Positions 48,736 to 60,779 of a DNA stretch of 64,000 nt are shown in pieces. Source of the stretch: Opisthorchis felineus (lineage: Eukaryota; Platyhelminthes; Trematoda; Opisthorchiida; Opisthorchiidae); assembly GCA_004794785.1 (NCBI GenBank), contig SJOL01005910.1:175513-239512 (forward strand), read 5' to 3'. Position 1 is the stretch's first letter. Every line of letters begins with the position of its first letter. The notes beneath the pieces were generated by a model. That model was not told where the DNA came from and did not search any database. It saw only the letters and a program-made list of their open reading frames with translations. The position numbers were made by a program, and so were the translations under genes.

Positions 48736-50633
48736 GATTGGGCCAAAAGCAGACAATTTCGCTGCTTGTGTACAGTGTTTCCACTTCTGACCACTGTGAA
48801 TAAAGTCTGCATGTTTATCCACTGAAGCTCTACCAGATAACATAGATTCATTTTACAGTATTTATAATATTTGACTATGAATGCCCCGAGCATACGCAAA
48901 CAAGTCATACTCCACGCTGGCATCCCTGCAAAAGCACCCACAAATCGGCTCTCAGCCCCATAATTTTTACCGACAACTAGGTAAAATTTACTTCTTTAAA
49001 AGACTGCTGCCTGTGAACCCTTTTCGTGACCCTGAAGCTTGACAGAAGTGCTACGGGTTTCACTCTCCCTGAGCTTGGCTTGAGTCACTGTTGAAGAGAA
49101 TTTTGGCAGCTAAAGCTGTTCAAATCAGCTCAGAGGACTTGTCAAAAGCCACAGTTTAAATCAGTGGGCATTTTCTCAAGAAATAATGAGTTCTACAGCT
49201 ACTTTCATCTGCAGTTGCCATGCTGGAGAAACAGTCTGAAGAAATGTACGAAAAGTGGTAGATCTTGAGATGTGCACTCTTTCAGAAGGAAGGTCCAGGG
49301 GAGACCAAAACGGAGCCGTCTTTTTTGAGGGGTAGTCTGTCGAATGCGGCGGTTGTCTCATACAATATTTTGAGCCGTCTGGTCTTCATACGCTTTAAAG
49401 GCTGAGAGCATGGACTTTGCATTCGGGTATCTGTTAGAAAGGATATTTTCGTTTCATGCATTTATAAAGTGATTCTTTCGGGAGTTGAAAGGTAATCTTC
49501 CAAAATTCAACAATTTCAGGCCAATGGCTACGACCAGTCAATCGTAGGTATGGGATGGTCTTTCTCAGGTAGGGGAGTATGAAAGATCGGGATACAGATA
49601 GGTAAAACTAGGTCTAAGTTTTTATAAGATCGATTTTGTCAGGTGACCATTGGGATAAAAGTCACCAGTTCTGTTCAAAAATGCTCAACTATGAGTATTG
49701 CCCAAGTTTCGCAAGTAGGTGAGAATAGTTGCATCTAGATGCACAATTTCAATTGCCTCCATAGTTATGGTGTAACAAAGACCGAAATTTCTTGCTCACA
49801 AGGTGAATCACATAGACCTTTACTATGCTAATTCTGAACTATGGAAGATGAAAACTAGTGGTTCCCACGTGTTCTTGTGCAATGGCCAGGTGATGAGCAA
49901 TCACCAGGCTACCTTCTATTTTGTCATCCCACCAAGTCACAATTAGTTTATACAGAGACTCACTTGATAGCAAATTTAGACATAAGGCTACATAAGACTA
50001 CCCATTCCATTCATTTGATAATTTTTATTGTTCAGTATTCTGGAGCTATGAAAATGATGTTAACCGCATTGTATTTGTTAACTCTCAGCATGTTTGGCGC
50101 CGAGCTCCGTTATATTGCTTTTTGTTCAGCGTCACATTCAGACATTCGATCACGTGATCTAATCGACGATGTATTGCGCAGTGATGTTGCGCGCTTAGTT
50201 TGCGTCATCGCTTAAGTAGTTGGGAGAATAACGTTATACTGCCAAATGTTGGTAGTGAACACACCAAGATGAGCGCCATTTTGGTTGCATACTCCTTAAA
50301 CAGTATGGCCGCAACATCCATGACGAAGCCAGTTAGTGACATTGCTCGTAATGACCATTACCTTGGTGAAACTATCCTAGTCTGATCAGACTCTCGGATA
50401 CCGCAGACTTGTCAAACATTCCGTGTACGTTTACGCTAACGGATGCAATGGCTATGATGTTCATTTCATTCGAGTTGGTGGTTAGGCGAAGCACAAGCAC
50501 GACGAGTTTAACCATTTGCGGACCAATCAGGACAGTTGAACAGGAGAAAATGTGATACCTTCCCTTTGAAGATTGTGTCGTTTAGTTCAACTTATTGTGC
50601 CTATGTGTGAACTAATCACATTGCTGATCGGCC

Positions 50634-50795
50634 GCTAGTGGCCAGACCACCAGGCAGGAGATCGCGAGTTCGAGACTCCCAAATGGAGTTTCGTGAGATG
50701 CGTATTGCTGATGGGTCCAAACAAGGATGAGACGTCGGTATAGGGCTTCTAGGCCTTTGGTTTCACTTACAGGATGAAACTCCCATTAAAAAGAA
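50634..50795 (+). mobile_element. SINE H1 copy
   Basis: Degraded head GCCGCTAGTGGCCAGACCAC, clear B-box side AGATCGCGAGTTCGAGACTC, ribozyme remnant at 50,699-50,746 (CTGATGG, GTCC...GGAT, GAGAC, GTA) and tail TCACTTACAGGATGAAACTC. Confidence 0.75.
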
Positions 50796-51049
50796 CCCAT
50801 TTAAGAGCTGCGTCAGTGTCGTTTCCTTAGATTCGATGTTATTACATCAACAAATGGATCCAAGGCGCGTAGCATTCTGGCGTGATTCAAGCCTATAATT
50901 GACACGCCATAAACTTGGCATGAATTTCCAACAAACGTAATCAAAATTGTTGTTTGTATCGTCGGGTTGAATGACGAAATGGACACAATAACCAGCATAC
51001 TTAATTTAAAACAAAAATGTTCAATCCACTGTATGATACTACTGATAAG

Positions 51050-52150
51050 GGTGCTGAAATTTCTTCGACAGCTGACTACCCGTTGGGGTCTTTTGGTGGC
51101 TAACCGGTAGACCATACTGCCAAATGTTCGTTTTTTTCCCGTCCTGCTGAAACAATAAACTGTATATTTCTGGAGGTAAATAAAAAGCAAGGTTAGTTTT
51201 TACGGGTGACTCAGCTAGATTCCAACCGAGTCTCTCATTTAAGATATCATTCGATTACAAAAAGGCCGCTAACTTAATTTGCAAATGAGTGTTAATCTCT
51301 ACCTCTATTCCGAGGTTCACTTACGAAGTTGGATTGTGGGCTGTGTGTAGCACACCCAGTTATAAAATATTACGAAAGAAAGATCCAGTTGGAATTCAAT
51401 TGAGTTCCCCGCTAACACCAAACAAACACGTTTTGACCTGATAAATTTAGCTGAAGCATCAAATTCGGTACATTTTCTTCAACGCCAAATCGATTGCTCA
51501 GTTCTGAGTTGTGGAAAATTCAGTTTCGCGAGAATCCAACTTGAAGCAATAACGTGAAATGCTGTGAGACTGAATGTGTCCGACTCTGGGACCGAACTGA
51601 AGCAAATCACGTATCAAACGACTGATCCGCCCGCCCAAGTATTTATCGCATACCGTCTAGGGAAAAATTGGGATACTTCTTGTGACTGCGTTTTCAGTTA
51701 TCCCCGTCCAGACGTAAGTATCCTGTCGATATCAGGATTCATGAGGTTGTTGAATACTCTTCGACAACCCACTACCGGTTTTGGGTTCATCAGGTAAGCG
51801 CTGTTCCTAAATCTCCGTCAACCCTATGTTTTACTTAACCCCAAATTACTCGAAGTTCGCCAAATACAAGCATTCGGACACTAATTTAGTTTTGCGACAG
51901 CGCCTACGTGACCAGATCCAACAAAGGTGAAGCCAGTAGTTTTCTGTCAGAGTTTTCGGCACCTTGTGACTAGTTTCCCCTCCAGAAATTATGCTGCGAT
52001 ATCTTGCATATCGTACCAACCCAGACGCTAGGCGGCTTTTTTGTGACACTTTCAGTTAAGGCATAGCATAAAAGAGACTCAGCTGCGATTCACTAGGGTG
52101 TCCCGTTAAAACCAAGTTGGTATGCAAATGAGAGTATTTTTCGAAGAACT
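51050..52150. repeat. Cluster of H3 repeat fragments
   Basis: At least four pieces: a minus-strand ribozyme remnant at 51,055-51,115; the GACTCAGCTAGATTCCAACC motif with a TAATTTGCAAATGAGTGTTA arm at 51,195-51,293; a minus-strand block at 51,756-51,800 with stem II deleted (CTGATGAACCCAAAACCGGT); and a decayed plus-strand block at 51,885-51,950. A right-arm copy with TATGCAAATGAGAG lies at 52,110-52,145. They seem to be nested or sequential insertions. Confidence 0.6.
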
Positions 52151-52996
52151 ATGGACATTTTTTGACCTTGATGGCTGATCATGATAACCAGGTCTGTGAC
52201 CCACAGTTCACGCTGGGTCAAGTCGGAGGGTTGCGTTAATTTCTGGCCACAGTGATCACCATTTTGACCTTCGGTGTTTTTCCACATTGTTGGTTATTTA
52301 CAGCCTTCCGCAATTATAGGTTATAGATTGGATTCTCATTCATGTATTCCAAACATCTAGGCTTTCTCTTGCAATAACGTCAGTGCCTCTGCTTTCAAAG
52401 CGTCCTAAGGCTACTTCCAGGATGACAACTCATAATGTTGACCGAATGACGTTGATTGGTTTTATTTCTTCAGTTTAAAAGTACGACATCCACTCACACT
52501 CACTGTACTCACCTACTTTTGTTCGTCGCACTCTCAGCGGCCCCGATTCAGACAGCCAATTCGGTAAGCTTTTGGGAATCGAGGAATTACTGTACCGGTT
52601 GCAGAGTGCTGTGTGCAGAACGCTCCTCGTCTTTCTCCGTACCAACTGACCACCTGTTTGGATGGCTACGCGAAACATAATTGGAGGCTCTAACATGAAA
52701 ACGATGGAGTTATCTTTGGCACACCACAACTTCCAAACTTTCTGGTTGAAAGCCCTGATCGTCCTCCGCTCTAGCTTCGCATACCCTGGCAGTACGTAAG
52801 CAAGCACAATTCTCCATGAAACTTCTCAAATCTCCCCACACTAACAACAACCTACAAGCAGCTCAGAGGAAGAATAATTTAATTAGATGAGTAAAACTTC
52901 CATCTAAGAAGTCGAAGCCCGATGAACCAGGTAACACCAGACCATTTGGTGTGGTATTCTTGATTGCGTGGCGCTATGTCCTGTCTAGGTGCGAGT

Positions 52997-53176
52997 CGCT
53001 CGTGGCCGAACCGTTAAGTGTTCAGCCATTGACCGGAAGGTCGCGGGTTCGAAACTCCATGGATTCTGTGAGATGCTCACAGGTGATGATTTCCTGTGAG
53101 GAAGAAACAGCTGTACAGTTTTTCTCGATTTTTCAGCATAGACTGGCGTCACTTACAGGACCAAATCTTCATTTAG
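52997..53176 (+). mobile_element. SINE H1 copy, near full length
   Basis: The best H1 head: CTCGTGGCCGAACCGTTAAG and GGTCGCGGGTTCGAAACTCC, closely like the D-arm and T-arm of tRNA-Ser/Leu. The hammerhead at 53,073-53,120 has GTGATGA (C3 changed to G), GAAAC, AGCT and GTA. The tail is CATAGACTGGCGTCACTTAC. Confidence 0.8.
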
Positions 53177-53245
53177 CGGAATTCATAACACATAGGTCAG
53201 TATACTGTACTGCTGAGGTCCCCCTTTTTCTTCAAACCCGTTTAT

Positions 53246-53246
53246 A

Positions 53247-53279
<33 letters not shown>

Positions 53280-53297
53280 CATCTCTCTGTCTCTAAA
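53246..53297. repeat. (TC)n microsatellite
   Basis: About 50 bp of TC dinucleotide repeat with minor interruptions, about 70 bp downstream of an H1 SINE. Confidence 0.9.
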
Positions 53298-53299
53298 GG

Positions 53300-54240
53300 C
53301 TATTGTCCTGTATTGCAGTTAGCTATCAGTGACTGGTGCTGGTGGGTCGCTGTTCAAGATAATAAAAGAGAATTCGATAAGTCCTTTGCAGCGGACCACC
53401 TTCTCCTGAGGACCAGAAATATAATCGCGCTTGTTTCATAAAAAGCACAATGTTCTGATGCCCTATCACATGATTGGCATCACAATTTCATCAATCAACG
53501 AATGGTTGGAATGGTTTATCTGCTGATTGGAATGTGTGGTTTTGTCAACAAGTGATAAATCCTTTCTGTTCGCCGAACACTCTTGTCAATTAGACTGTTC
53601 AGTAAATGCGATTTTGTTTGGTAGCTCAAAAATCTCGGAATCTCGGAAGCACTTTGAAGAAACTTTCTTGCTTTCAGCATACGGATAAAACCGAATTTTA
53701 CGACATCATCAAAATTGGCATCGCCAAATAATCGTGATTCTAAGTATCACAAAAGCGTAGCTGCACACAAACACATTGTCCTAAATTTGGTTGCAAGAAA
53801 GGGTTTACGATTAATCTGAATTTGATTCAAATGGTCAGCAAGTGGCATAATCAGATTAGAAGGAGAGAAATCGGTAGGAATCCGTTGTCATCGTTGATGT
53901 TGACTATGGAAAACAGCAGAGAAAAACAAACAGTATCCGTTCGCTGATGATCTGGAATTATGTGTTCCAACCTCACACTTTTTGGCGTACGGACTAGTCT
54001 CCTCTTCTATGTTTTCGGGCATCAATAATCATCCCATTATGGACTCGATCATCGCCATCACCTTTAGCTGCAAAAAACCGCGTGCATGTTGTACAGTGGT
54101 TATAGCTGCTAAGGTTTCATTTACCGATGATCTGGAAGGGTTGGTGTAAAAAGCTACGCGTTGGATTAGGTAGGCGTTATAATTGATGTGTCTGTAGAGG
54201 GATGCCAGTGGACTTTTCGCTGAGGAGGTCATGAGAAGAA
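53300..54240. other. Nothing recognised
   Basis: No element or exon could be supported here. The S4-like words TTCGCCGAACACTCTTGTCA at 53,570 suggest a very decayed repeat. Confidence 0.35.
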
Positions 54241-54244
54241 GCTA

Positions 54245-54600
54245 AGCACTAAAACCAACAGCTTGGATACTACGCAGCCTTTATTGCGAGACTGGGAGTC
54301 TGACAATGACTCTAACCATTGGTGTACCCTTCTTAGGTTCCCCATCTCCAGCGCAGCTAAGCCTTCTGTTGATGGCTTTCCTACTTCGCTGCCAAGTCTT
54401 GTTCAACCCCCCAGGTTCGTTTCCACCTCTCGGTTGGTTTTGCAAAAAGGGTGCTTCGAGAAAGTTGGTCGACTGACATGCGGAGAACGTGACCAATCCA
54501 GCGCAACCTATGGAGTGTGATCAGGTCATCTATCATGAGCGCGTTATTTCTTCCGAAAACCATTCAACTTGCTTCAGAATTACTTATCATATGTTCCCAC
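54245..54600 (-). pseudogene. LINE C-terminal fragment, dead
   Basis: The minus strand encodes HRLRWIGHVLRM, then STLFAKPTERWKRT and, in another frame, RLSCAGDGEP. This is the conserved C-terminal region of trematode and other animal APE-type LINEs (usual form RLRWLGHVLRM ... ALFA ... GWKKARGGQ). Upstream, RHMISNSEA resembles the HRISNAEVRR block. A frame break and the missing RT core show a 5'-truncated, inactive copy. Confidence 0.8.
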
Positions 54601-55854
54601 TAGACTCGGTCAGTCCGAAGGCGTGGGTAGTCAAGCTTTGAAAGTTTTCCCAATGATATCAGCGCTTAGTGACCTACTTAACAATATGGAGGACATTGTA
54701 GCATTATTAACTCGACCCCCGACAGATAAGCTGGTGTTACGTTTCCGTCACAGGTGATGCAGGCTCACAAACTGTAATGAACTTCCCATTCCGGACGGCG
54801 TAGGTAGTGATACCCATTAAGGTCCTGTTGCAGAATGTAGTAACTGAACAACGAGATTCTAAAGACAAGCAATCATTATCACAGAAGCTTTGAGCCAGAA
54901 AGTTGTGACCCCTAGCCTCTTTCGTTGAGAACCACTAAACTAAAATACATAATAATATTGTCCATGAGAATTCATTTTCATATGTAGTTGATACGTAAAC
55001 AGATGAGAGCAACACAAAGCCACGGACTGCTACCAGCTGACTAATTATCAAACGTCAGTGTGAGCCACCTCATTAAAAGATATATAGAGCCAGAAATCCC
55101 CGTAACTTATATCTGGTACAGATGGACGAACTAACTTGTTTCCAAGCCGTTTAGCGTCCCCAAAAGTTTTCATTGCAATGACGATAATAAGTCAGAAATG
55201 TATCTTTTTGCTTATGTTACGTGTGCTTGGCCTTCCCACTTCAGGATCCAGCATTTCACCCCCACTTTTAATGATTGACGCAAGTGTTTCATTGTTCTCA
55301 CTGTCTGAGTTGCATCAGCTTTCACCCTATATGGTCTACGTTCCAAAACGAATAAGCATTCCAGACAGTCCTGTATAAGATGGCATATTTCAAAGCCAAG
55401 CTGGCCAGAACAGATAAGACTCAGACAACAATTGGAAATACGATTTCCATTGAGCAATACAAAAGATGTTTGTGCGGAGCCAGCTGGCCACATCTCCGAG
55501 GTATCAGTGTTTGTAACAGCAGAGATGTGCCTCTTAGGGGATTGGGTTTGACGGAGGAGAAAACAAACGAAGCCAGACAGCACTAGAAGTAAACCGATTT
55601 ACATTTCCCAAGTAGTAAATTATGTTTGGTGTTCTCTTGTTCAGAAAAAACTGACGGAGGTAAAATTTGTCAATCTCGTTCACAATGTCGACACAATATC
55701 AACACAGCTGGGCCGTAGCGCATCCAGGTGAAGTAAAATGTCGAAAGCTTACTGTATGCACTGTGTTACTTTGCAGTTTAGTCTACTGCTGAGTTTCGGA
55801 TGGAATGGGATATGTTTTGGACTGGAAATCACACTTTTATAGGTCCGCTCATAC
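54601..55854. other. Gene-poor stretch with unplaced exon-like pieces
   Basis: A splice-like acceptor (CTTCCCACTTCAG) at 55,244 opens a frame ending in ISIPDSPV and a stop at 55,379. I could not connect it to any upstream exon in phase. Nothing else is supported. Confidence 0.3.
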
Positions 55855-56040
55855 TTTACTATACTTACGTGCTGACTCATCTGCCTACTTAATTGCTTAC
55901 TGGCCTACTTTACTTACTTACTCACTTACTTACCTACTCATTTACCTACCTACTTAACTACTCAATTACCTAATTACGTACTTAATTAATTAGTTACCAA
56001 CTAACTAGCTTTACTTACCTACTTATTTACTTTAATTTGT
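55855..56040. repeat. Degenerate ACTT/ACCT tetranucleotide repeat
   Basis: Long run of ACTTACTT, ACCTACCT and AATTA words, an old microsatellite with many substitutions. Confidence 0.8.
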
Positions 56041-59000
56041 TCTGTTTTACTTATTTCTTACCAGTCTCGCACTTATTCTTTAGTTCATTTTGCGTAAAAT
56101 AAGATTAAACTAGGCTCCAGAATACTCAAATGTTTTTGGCCACTCTCTTTATAGTCATCGGGGTTTCAAAGCAGGATAGAGTTTGAACCCCTATTGATGC
56201 GTACAGGTGAGCTGAATCACCGAATACGACGACGGTTAATTCATGTTTAATCCACTGATTTGAGTAAACGACGAGGACGCCACCAAAGAAGAAAGTTGTT
56301 GTCACGTGTTGAGTTTCTGCTCGAAATTACTGTGGCCTTATGCCAAGCTGCGCCAGTTTCAGCCTGGACCAATAGTTTCTGAAATTGGCTGAAATGTAGG
56401 GAGCTGGGTACTGGAAGCATTTGACTTTCCATACCCTTGAATTATACATAAAACAACAAGAAGTTCGAAGAACACAAAAGTTTCGAGCCGTTGCGTCATA
56501 AGTTGAGTGCTTAAGATCGTATGCCTTGTGTAACATCCCAGATTGTAGGAGCACCGCAAATTTCAACTCACTCGGTTGCAGGATTTATTTGTTGAGTGAG
56601 GCAGTTCCACTGATCTATCAGCTGGTGTCCAAGGGCCAGGTAATGATAAACACAAAGTCAGCTTGAAAACAGTTAGTTGATTTGCCAACAAGATGCCTGC
56701 CAAGCGGATAACACCGCTTTATGAGTTTTGTCGTTTGAAAAACCTGTATAATTGAGCGTATCAATCGGACGGTAAGGTGGTTTACATGCCCCGAGCTGCT
56801 GGGCTATTGGGATGAGCCATCAGCCGATAGATTCTGCGACGAATGCATCCGGCTGAACTCACGCGCGCCATTCATACCCCGTATCGATGACAATATTTAT
56901 GCATTGTGTTGCAGTTCAGTACACTGGAAATCTGTCAGTAAGTGGGTGATAACATTCTTCAGAGTACAAAATGCACCCGGGCCTCATGAGCAAGTTGGCA
57001 CAGCTCACTGCTTGTGTATCGGCGATTCCGATTGACAAATGTCCTATATTGTTAAGCCAACAGATACATTGTTATGAGTGTACGTACCACTTTCGTACCC
57101 ATTCATACGGTAATACAGTTTTCATAAGACCAACTGCTGAGCTGTTTATTTACCTGACTTTAGTCTGGTCTGTGACGGGAAACTTATATACTGTAGATCA
57201 CTTTGTCGGTTCGCCACTCACCTCTGTGTCGAATAAACAGAAGAAACTTGGTAACAAGTTCCAAACGCATGTTTACAGTGCTCCCCTACCGCAGTGCCCA
57301 CGAAAAATAGCAAGGAAAATGTGATTCTTCGACAGAATGCGTTGTTTTCAGCTGATGAATGTGCATCTACAGGTTCAATCTACACGACAGAACAAAACGG
57401 AGTGCAGAAAAAACTTAGTGTGAGTCTGAGCGGACTTAAACCCCACAAACAGAGCAAGCCTTGGAGCAGTTTCCTCTAGTGGACAACTATTTTTGTGTTG
57501 TCGAACCAAGAACAACAAGTATGTCGGTTTCCCGCATCATTCAGTGAAATTCACATGTTTGGAGGAGCAATCAACAGTCTGCTTCCACGCTCCAAATTAA
57601 TATGACGTTGACATCGTGTACAGTTCACTGAAGATGTTTATTTTTTGCTATAAAACAAGGCCTTAAAAAAGGTCCTGCACATATATACCGTCAACGCAGA
57701 AAGTGACGATGATGCTGCCCTTAAGCTGTTCATTGTACATCTTATCAAACCACTTGTTGATATTTGCATGCATAGGTTTACCCTTTACCTTTCCAAAGGC
57801 CTACTATACCGCGATGTGGTACACAGAGCCCTGAAGAAGTGCTTGAAAAAAAGACAGCTCTCGAAACATGCACGATGCGCTATTTCAACAAAATGCCAAA
57901 CAGTTTGATCTAATGTTCGAAGAAGGCCCTAAAAATTGAAACACCAGTAAGCACCAGCCAACTTTTACTTCGTAATGTTCGCCTTTGTAACAGCTATTCG
58001 TGATTGTGTGGGAGACAATCTGTAGTAGTCCAGCAGTCATGTAAACTGTTTACAGAAGCCGACATATAACTAAAGTCCTGGGTTACCCCAATATAAAATG
58101 GTCTTGGTGTTTTAAAAAGCCCTTCGAATTTCTTCTCCCAATGAAAGTAGAAGGACTAGCTTAGCAGCCTATACAGGGGAATGCTAACTATCCAAAAAAT
58201 ATTATGGTGAGGTTTAGCCACAAATAAAATACACACAAAAGACTTCAGTTTCTGGTGAAAATGACCGGATCCGAGCCCACTTTTTTTGGAATTTTGGTGA
58301 GTTCGACCAAAAAACAAATAGTCTGTTTGAACTTCCCATAATCAGTGTGCATTGCACGATATTTTTCAGGAACTTTGCTTAGGCTGGCAGAAATAGTTTG
58401 TGTACTTTTCTTCAGCCTTCCAGTGTTGACGGCATTTGCGTTTCAAGTATTTTGGCCTATTTCGTCTTTGGAGAAGGTGCTAGCGTACCGCTTGTGTTAC
58501 CTATCATCAACTGATCAACGCTTGCCACCTCCTATACACAATCTTCAGTTTCGTTAGTCCTATTTGTTTACAGTCATCGGCTGATTGCAGAACTGCTGAG
58601 CCAAATCAACCAGCTGTTTCAGGCTTTGGCGATCAGCCCAGCTGGCATCGTTTACGGTGTCATAGGTATACATTCATGCATGCACTCACGCTCATCTGAT
58701 CTTGCTCACGAGCAAACCACACGCAGGATGTGTGCTTGGGAATTGCGCGGTGTCAACGGTAGGTGAATGATAATCCAGCGGGCGAATAATGCGCGAGCGA
58801 GCTATGACGTATTTGCGACTGATCGGCCAAAGTAGCGGATCGATACTTTTAGGCGTTTACCTTCTGTTTGATGCGTTGGCTGTATCAACCAAGCCTGCGA
58901 ATACTACTACAAAAAGGAGCCAACAGCACACTATAACCTCCCAACAACTGGGTTCGCCGAATGAAGGGCACTGAGCCATAAAGCATTCACCTATAAAATA

Positions 59001-59790
59001 GCGTTTAACATCTCGAGCGCAAAGCAACTAGCGAACCAACAGAGTTTATATTGGTTTGAGGGAATTTCGGTATCGACGAATGGTGAATCTGGCATCCTGC
59101 AAGCAATATGTACCTTATAGTACTGGGGTCACATTTGGCCTCGAATTACAGAACAGTAACAGTGGAATTTCTAAACCAATTAGACTCTGTGAACTGCGAA
59201 ACTATCCCTGAGGTAAACTGGGCTTTTTTTTTGACAATTTTGAAAGCAAAGCTGCAAAGATCCGATTCTCAGTTACGTGGTGCTTTTTTACGCCTCCTGT
59301 TTGGATCATGATATGTTGTTTTTCTGCATCCAGTCTATTCGATGCCCCAACTAGGACCTCGGGGTAACAACGGGGACCTGGCTGACAATGGTCGGGAGTG
59401 AGCTATGGGGTTAACAGACAATGAGTGTATGGTTGATTTTATCTCTGGTGTCTATGACACCATACTCATGCATTGTCGAAGGACAATGGCTTCGACAGTT
59501 TAACAAAACTTGAGAAGCTCAAATAATTAATGAGTGGAAATGGTGTGAATATCAAAAGGAACTTGATTTACGGGTCGGAGAGAGGTGCTAACAAACGAAG
59601 CAAGCAGATGGGAATCCCAGCAAGTGCAATCTGTAAATACTTCCGTCTACAGAGGTCAATGAATGGCATTGATTCGTTTTGTTGTAGCCACAGTAACCAA
59701 TGTTCGGCAAAGGGTGGTTCAAAAATCTTAGGAATAACTTTTTTTGAACACTACTTATAAAGTGGGAAAAAACTCTGGAAAGCTTACTGT
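56041..59790. other. Gene-poor stretch, weak exon candidates only
   Basis: A plus-strand frame ends at a consensus donor (CTGTCA|GTAAGT) at 56,937 and reads WDEPSADRFCDECIRLNSRA; the 117-codon plus-strand frame at 56,971-57,324 follows. Neither is recognised and no acceptor is convincing. The rest shows nothing. Confidence 0.3.
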
Positions 59791-59794
59791 CGGT

Positions 59795-60290
59795 TTCGCC
59801 TTTCCGTGGCTCGCCATCATCATTTTCTCCGTCAGAATCACTTAACTAAAAACCGAACCGTACTTGTCTTTTAAAAAACACTCAAATTAAATCGGTGTTG
59901 AAGGAAGACAACCGAATCCATTGCATATCATTCGAAGAAGAGTGGGACCCTTAGTAAACTGTCCAGAGTTTTCATCAACCTTATGAATAGTATTGAAAAG
60001 GGCTTTGATATCTTGAATGTCTTTCTAAGTGAAACCTCAGGAGGCATTCGTGCAGCACATTCAGTTGAATAATATCAAGGACGACAGATTCAGCTGGGAT
60101 TCAACTAAGTCTCTCGTCAACACCGATTAAATTTGCAGGTGATTTATTTTTGAGACACATGCGTACAATTTGGTGTTCAAATAGGGAATAAGCTTGGTGA
60201 AAATTCTCGGGCTAGGTCTGTCTGATGAGCTCAGGAAGGGCAAAACCGCTGGCGGACATTCCAGAGTTTTATCGGCAGTATGAATGGGCG
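59795..60290. repeat. H3 repeat fragments with hammerhead block
   Basis: Includes a minus-strand partial block at 59,797-59,835 (AGGCGAAACCGACAG), the CCAGAGTTTTCATCAACCTT motif near 59,962, and GATTCAGCTGGGATTCAACT at 60,090. It ends with the plus-strand ribozyme block at 60,213-60,259. Confidence 0.55.
60213..60259 (+). ncRNA. Hammerhead ribozyme in H3, mutated
   Basis: GTCTGT arm, CTGATGA, GCTC...GGGC stem II, AAAA in place of GAAA, a broken stem III (CCGCTG), then GCGGAC. Stem I pairs at all six positions if G-T pairs count. Loss of G12 and of the cleavage triplet makes it inactive. Confidence 0.5.
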
Positions 60291-60554
60291 GAACTCTCCC
60301 TTGCCCAGTACATGCTACTCCGAGCAGCTTGGTATCTAGCGTTAGGTTGTAGGATTGAGGACTCTGCCCAGTCGGTTCATTGTACTTCGACCAACAGGGC
60401 TCCATCAGCAGTTGACCTCCCTTTGCCAACATGTTCTCCATTAGTTAATCTTCCGATGTAATTTACAGATAAACCTGCTGGTGTTTAGCCTTCTAGTATA
60501 ACCGCGGTCTTGTAGACCTGTTTTGAAGGAGTGTGCCGATCTTTGGGGCTTACA

Positions 60555-60779
60555 GTATGACATAGTATAGTATAGTATAGTATAGTAAAGTATAGTATAG
60601 TATAGTATAGTATAGTATAGTATAGTATAGTATAGTATAGTATAGTATAGTATAGTATAGTATAGCATAGCATAGCATAGTATAGTATAGTATAGTATAG
60701 TATAGTATAGTGTAGTATAGTATAGTATAGTATAGTATAGTATAGTATAGTACAGTATAGTATAGTATAACATAGTATA
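60555..60779. repeat. (TATAG)n pentanucleotide repeat
   Basis: About 225 bp of TATAG with few interruptions (CATAG, TGTAG). It generates long but meaningless Tyr/Ile/Leu open frames on the minus strand. Confidence 0.95.

Noticed and set aside
50813..51190. Hydrophobic 125-codon minus-strand frame, first considered as a TRPC membrane segment
   Set aside because: It runs through an H3 repeat remnant and has no TRPC motif.
51317..51405. Minus-strand exon-like segment between a TTTGTTTGGTGTTAG acceptor and a GTAAGT donor
   Set aside because: The sequence is the H3 family motif, found in several places, so the splice-like ends are coincidental.
52475..52807. Minus-strand frame with VWKLWCAKD and a consensus AG|GTGAGT donor
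   Set aside because: No TRPC or other family similarity, and the flanking stretch is a repeat shared with 9.7 kb.
51566..55379. Possible three-exon plus-strand gene (donor at 51,713; exon 52,474-52,563; terminal exon from 55,245)
   Set aside because: Individual splice sites look acceptable, but the third exon begins with two bases of a split codon while the second ends in phase 0, so they do not join in frame. The first has no good acceptor.
56327..56566. Minus-strand frame with ELKFAVLL, tested as a TRP box (EWKFAR)
   Set aside because: The critical Trp and Arg are absent and nothing downstream resembles the LPPPFN region.
60555..60779. Regular short repeats considered as a CRISPR-like array
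   Set aside because: Five-base unit with no spacers, in a eukaryotic sequence. It is a microsatellite.
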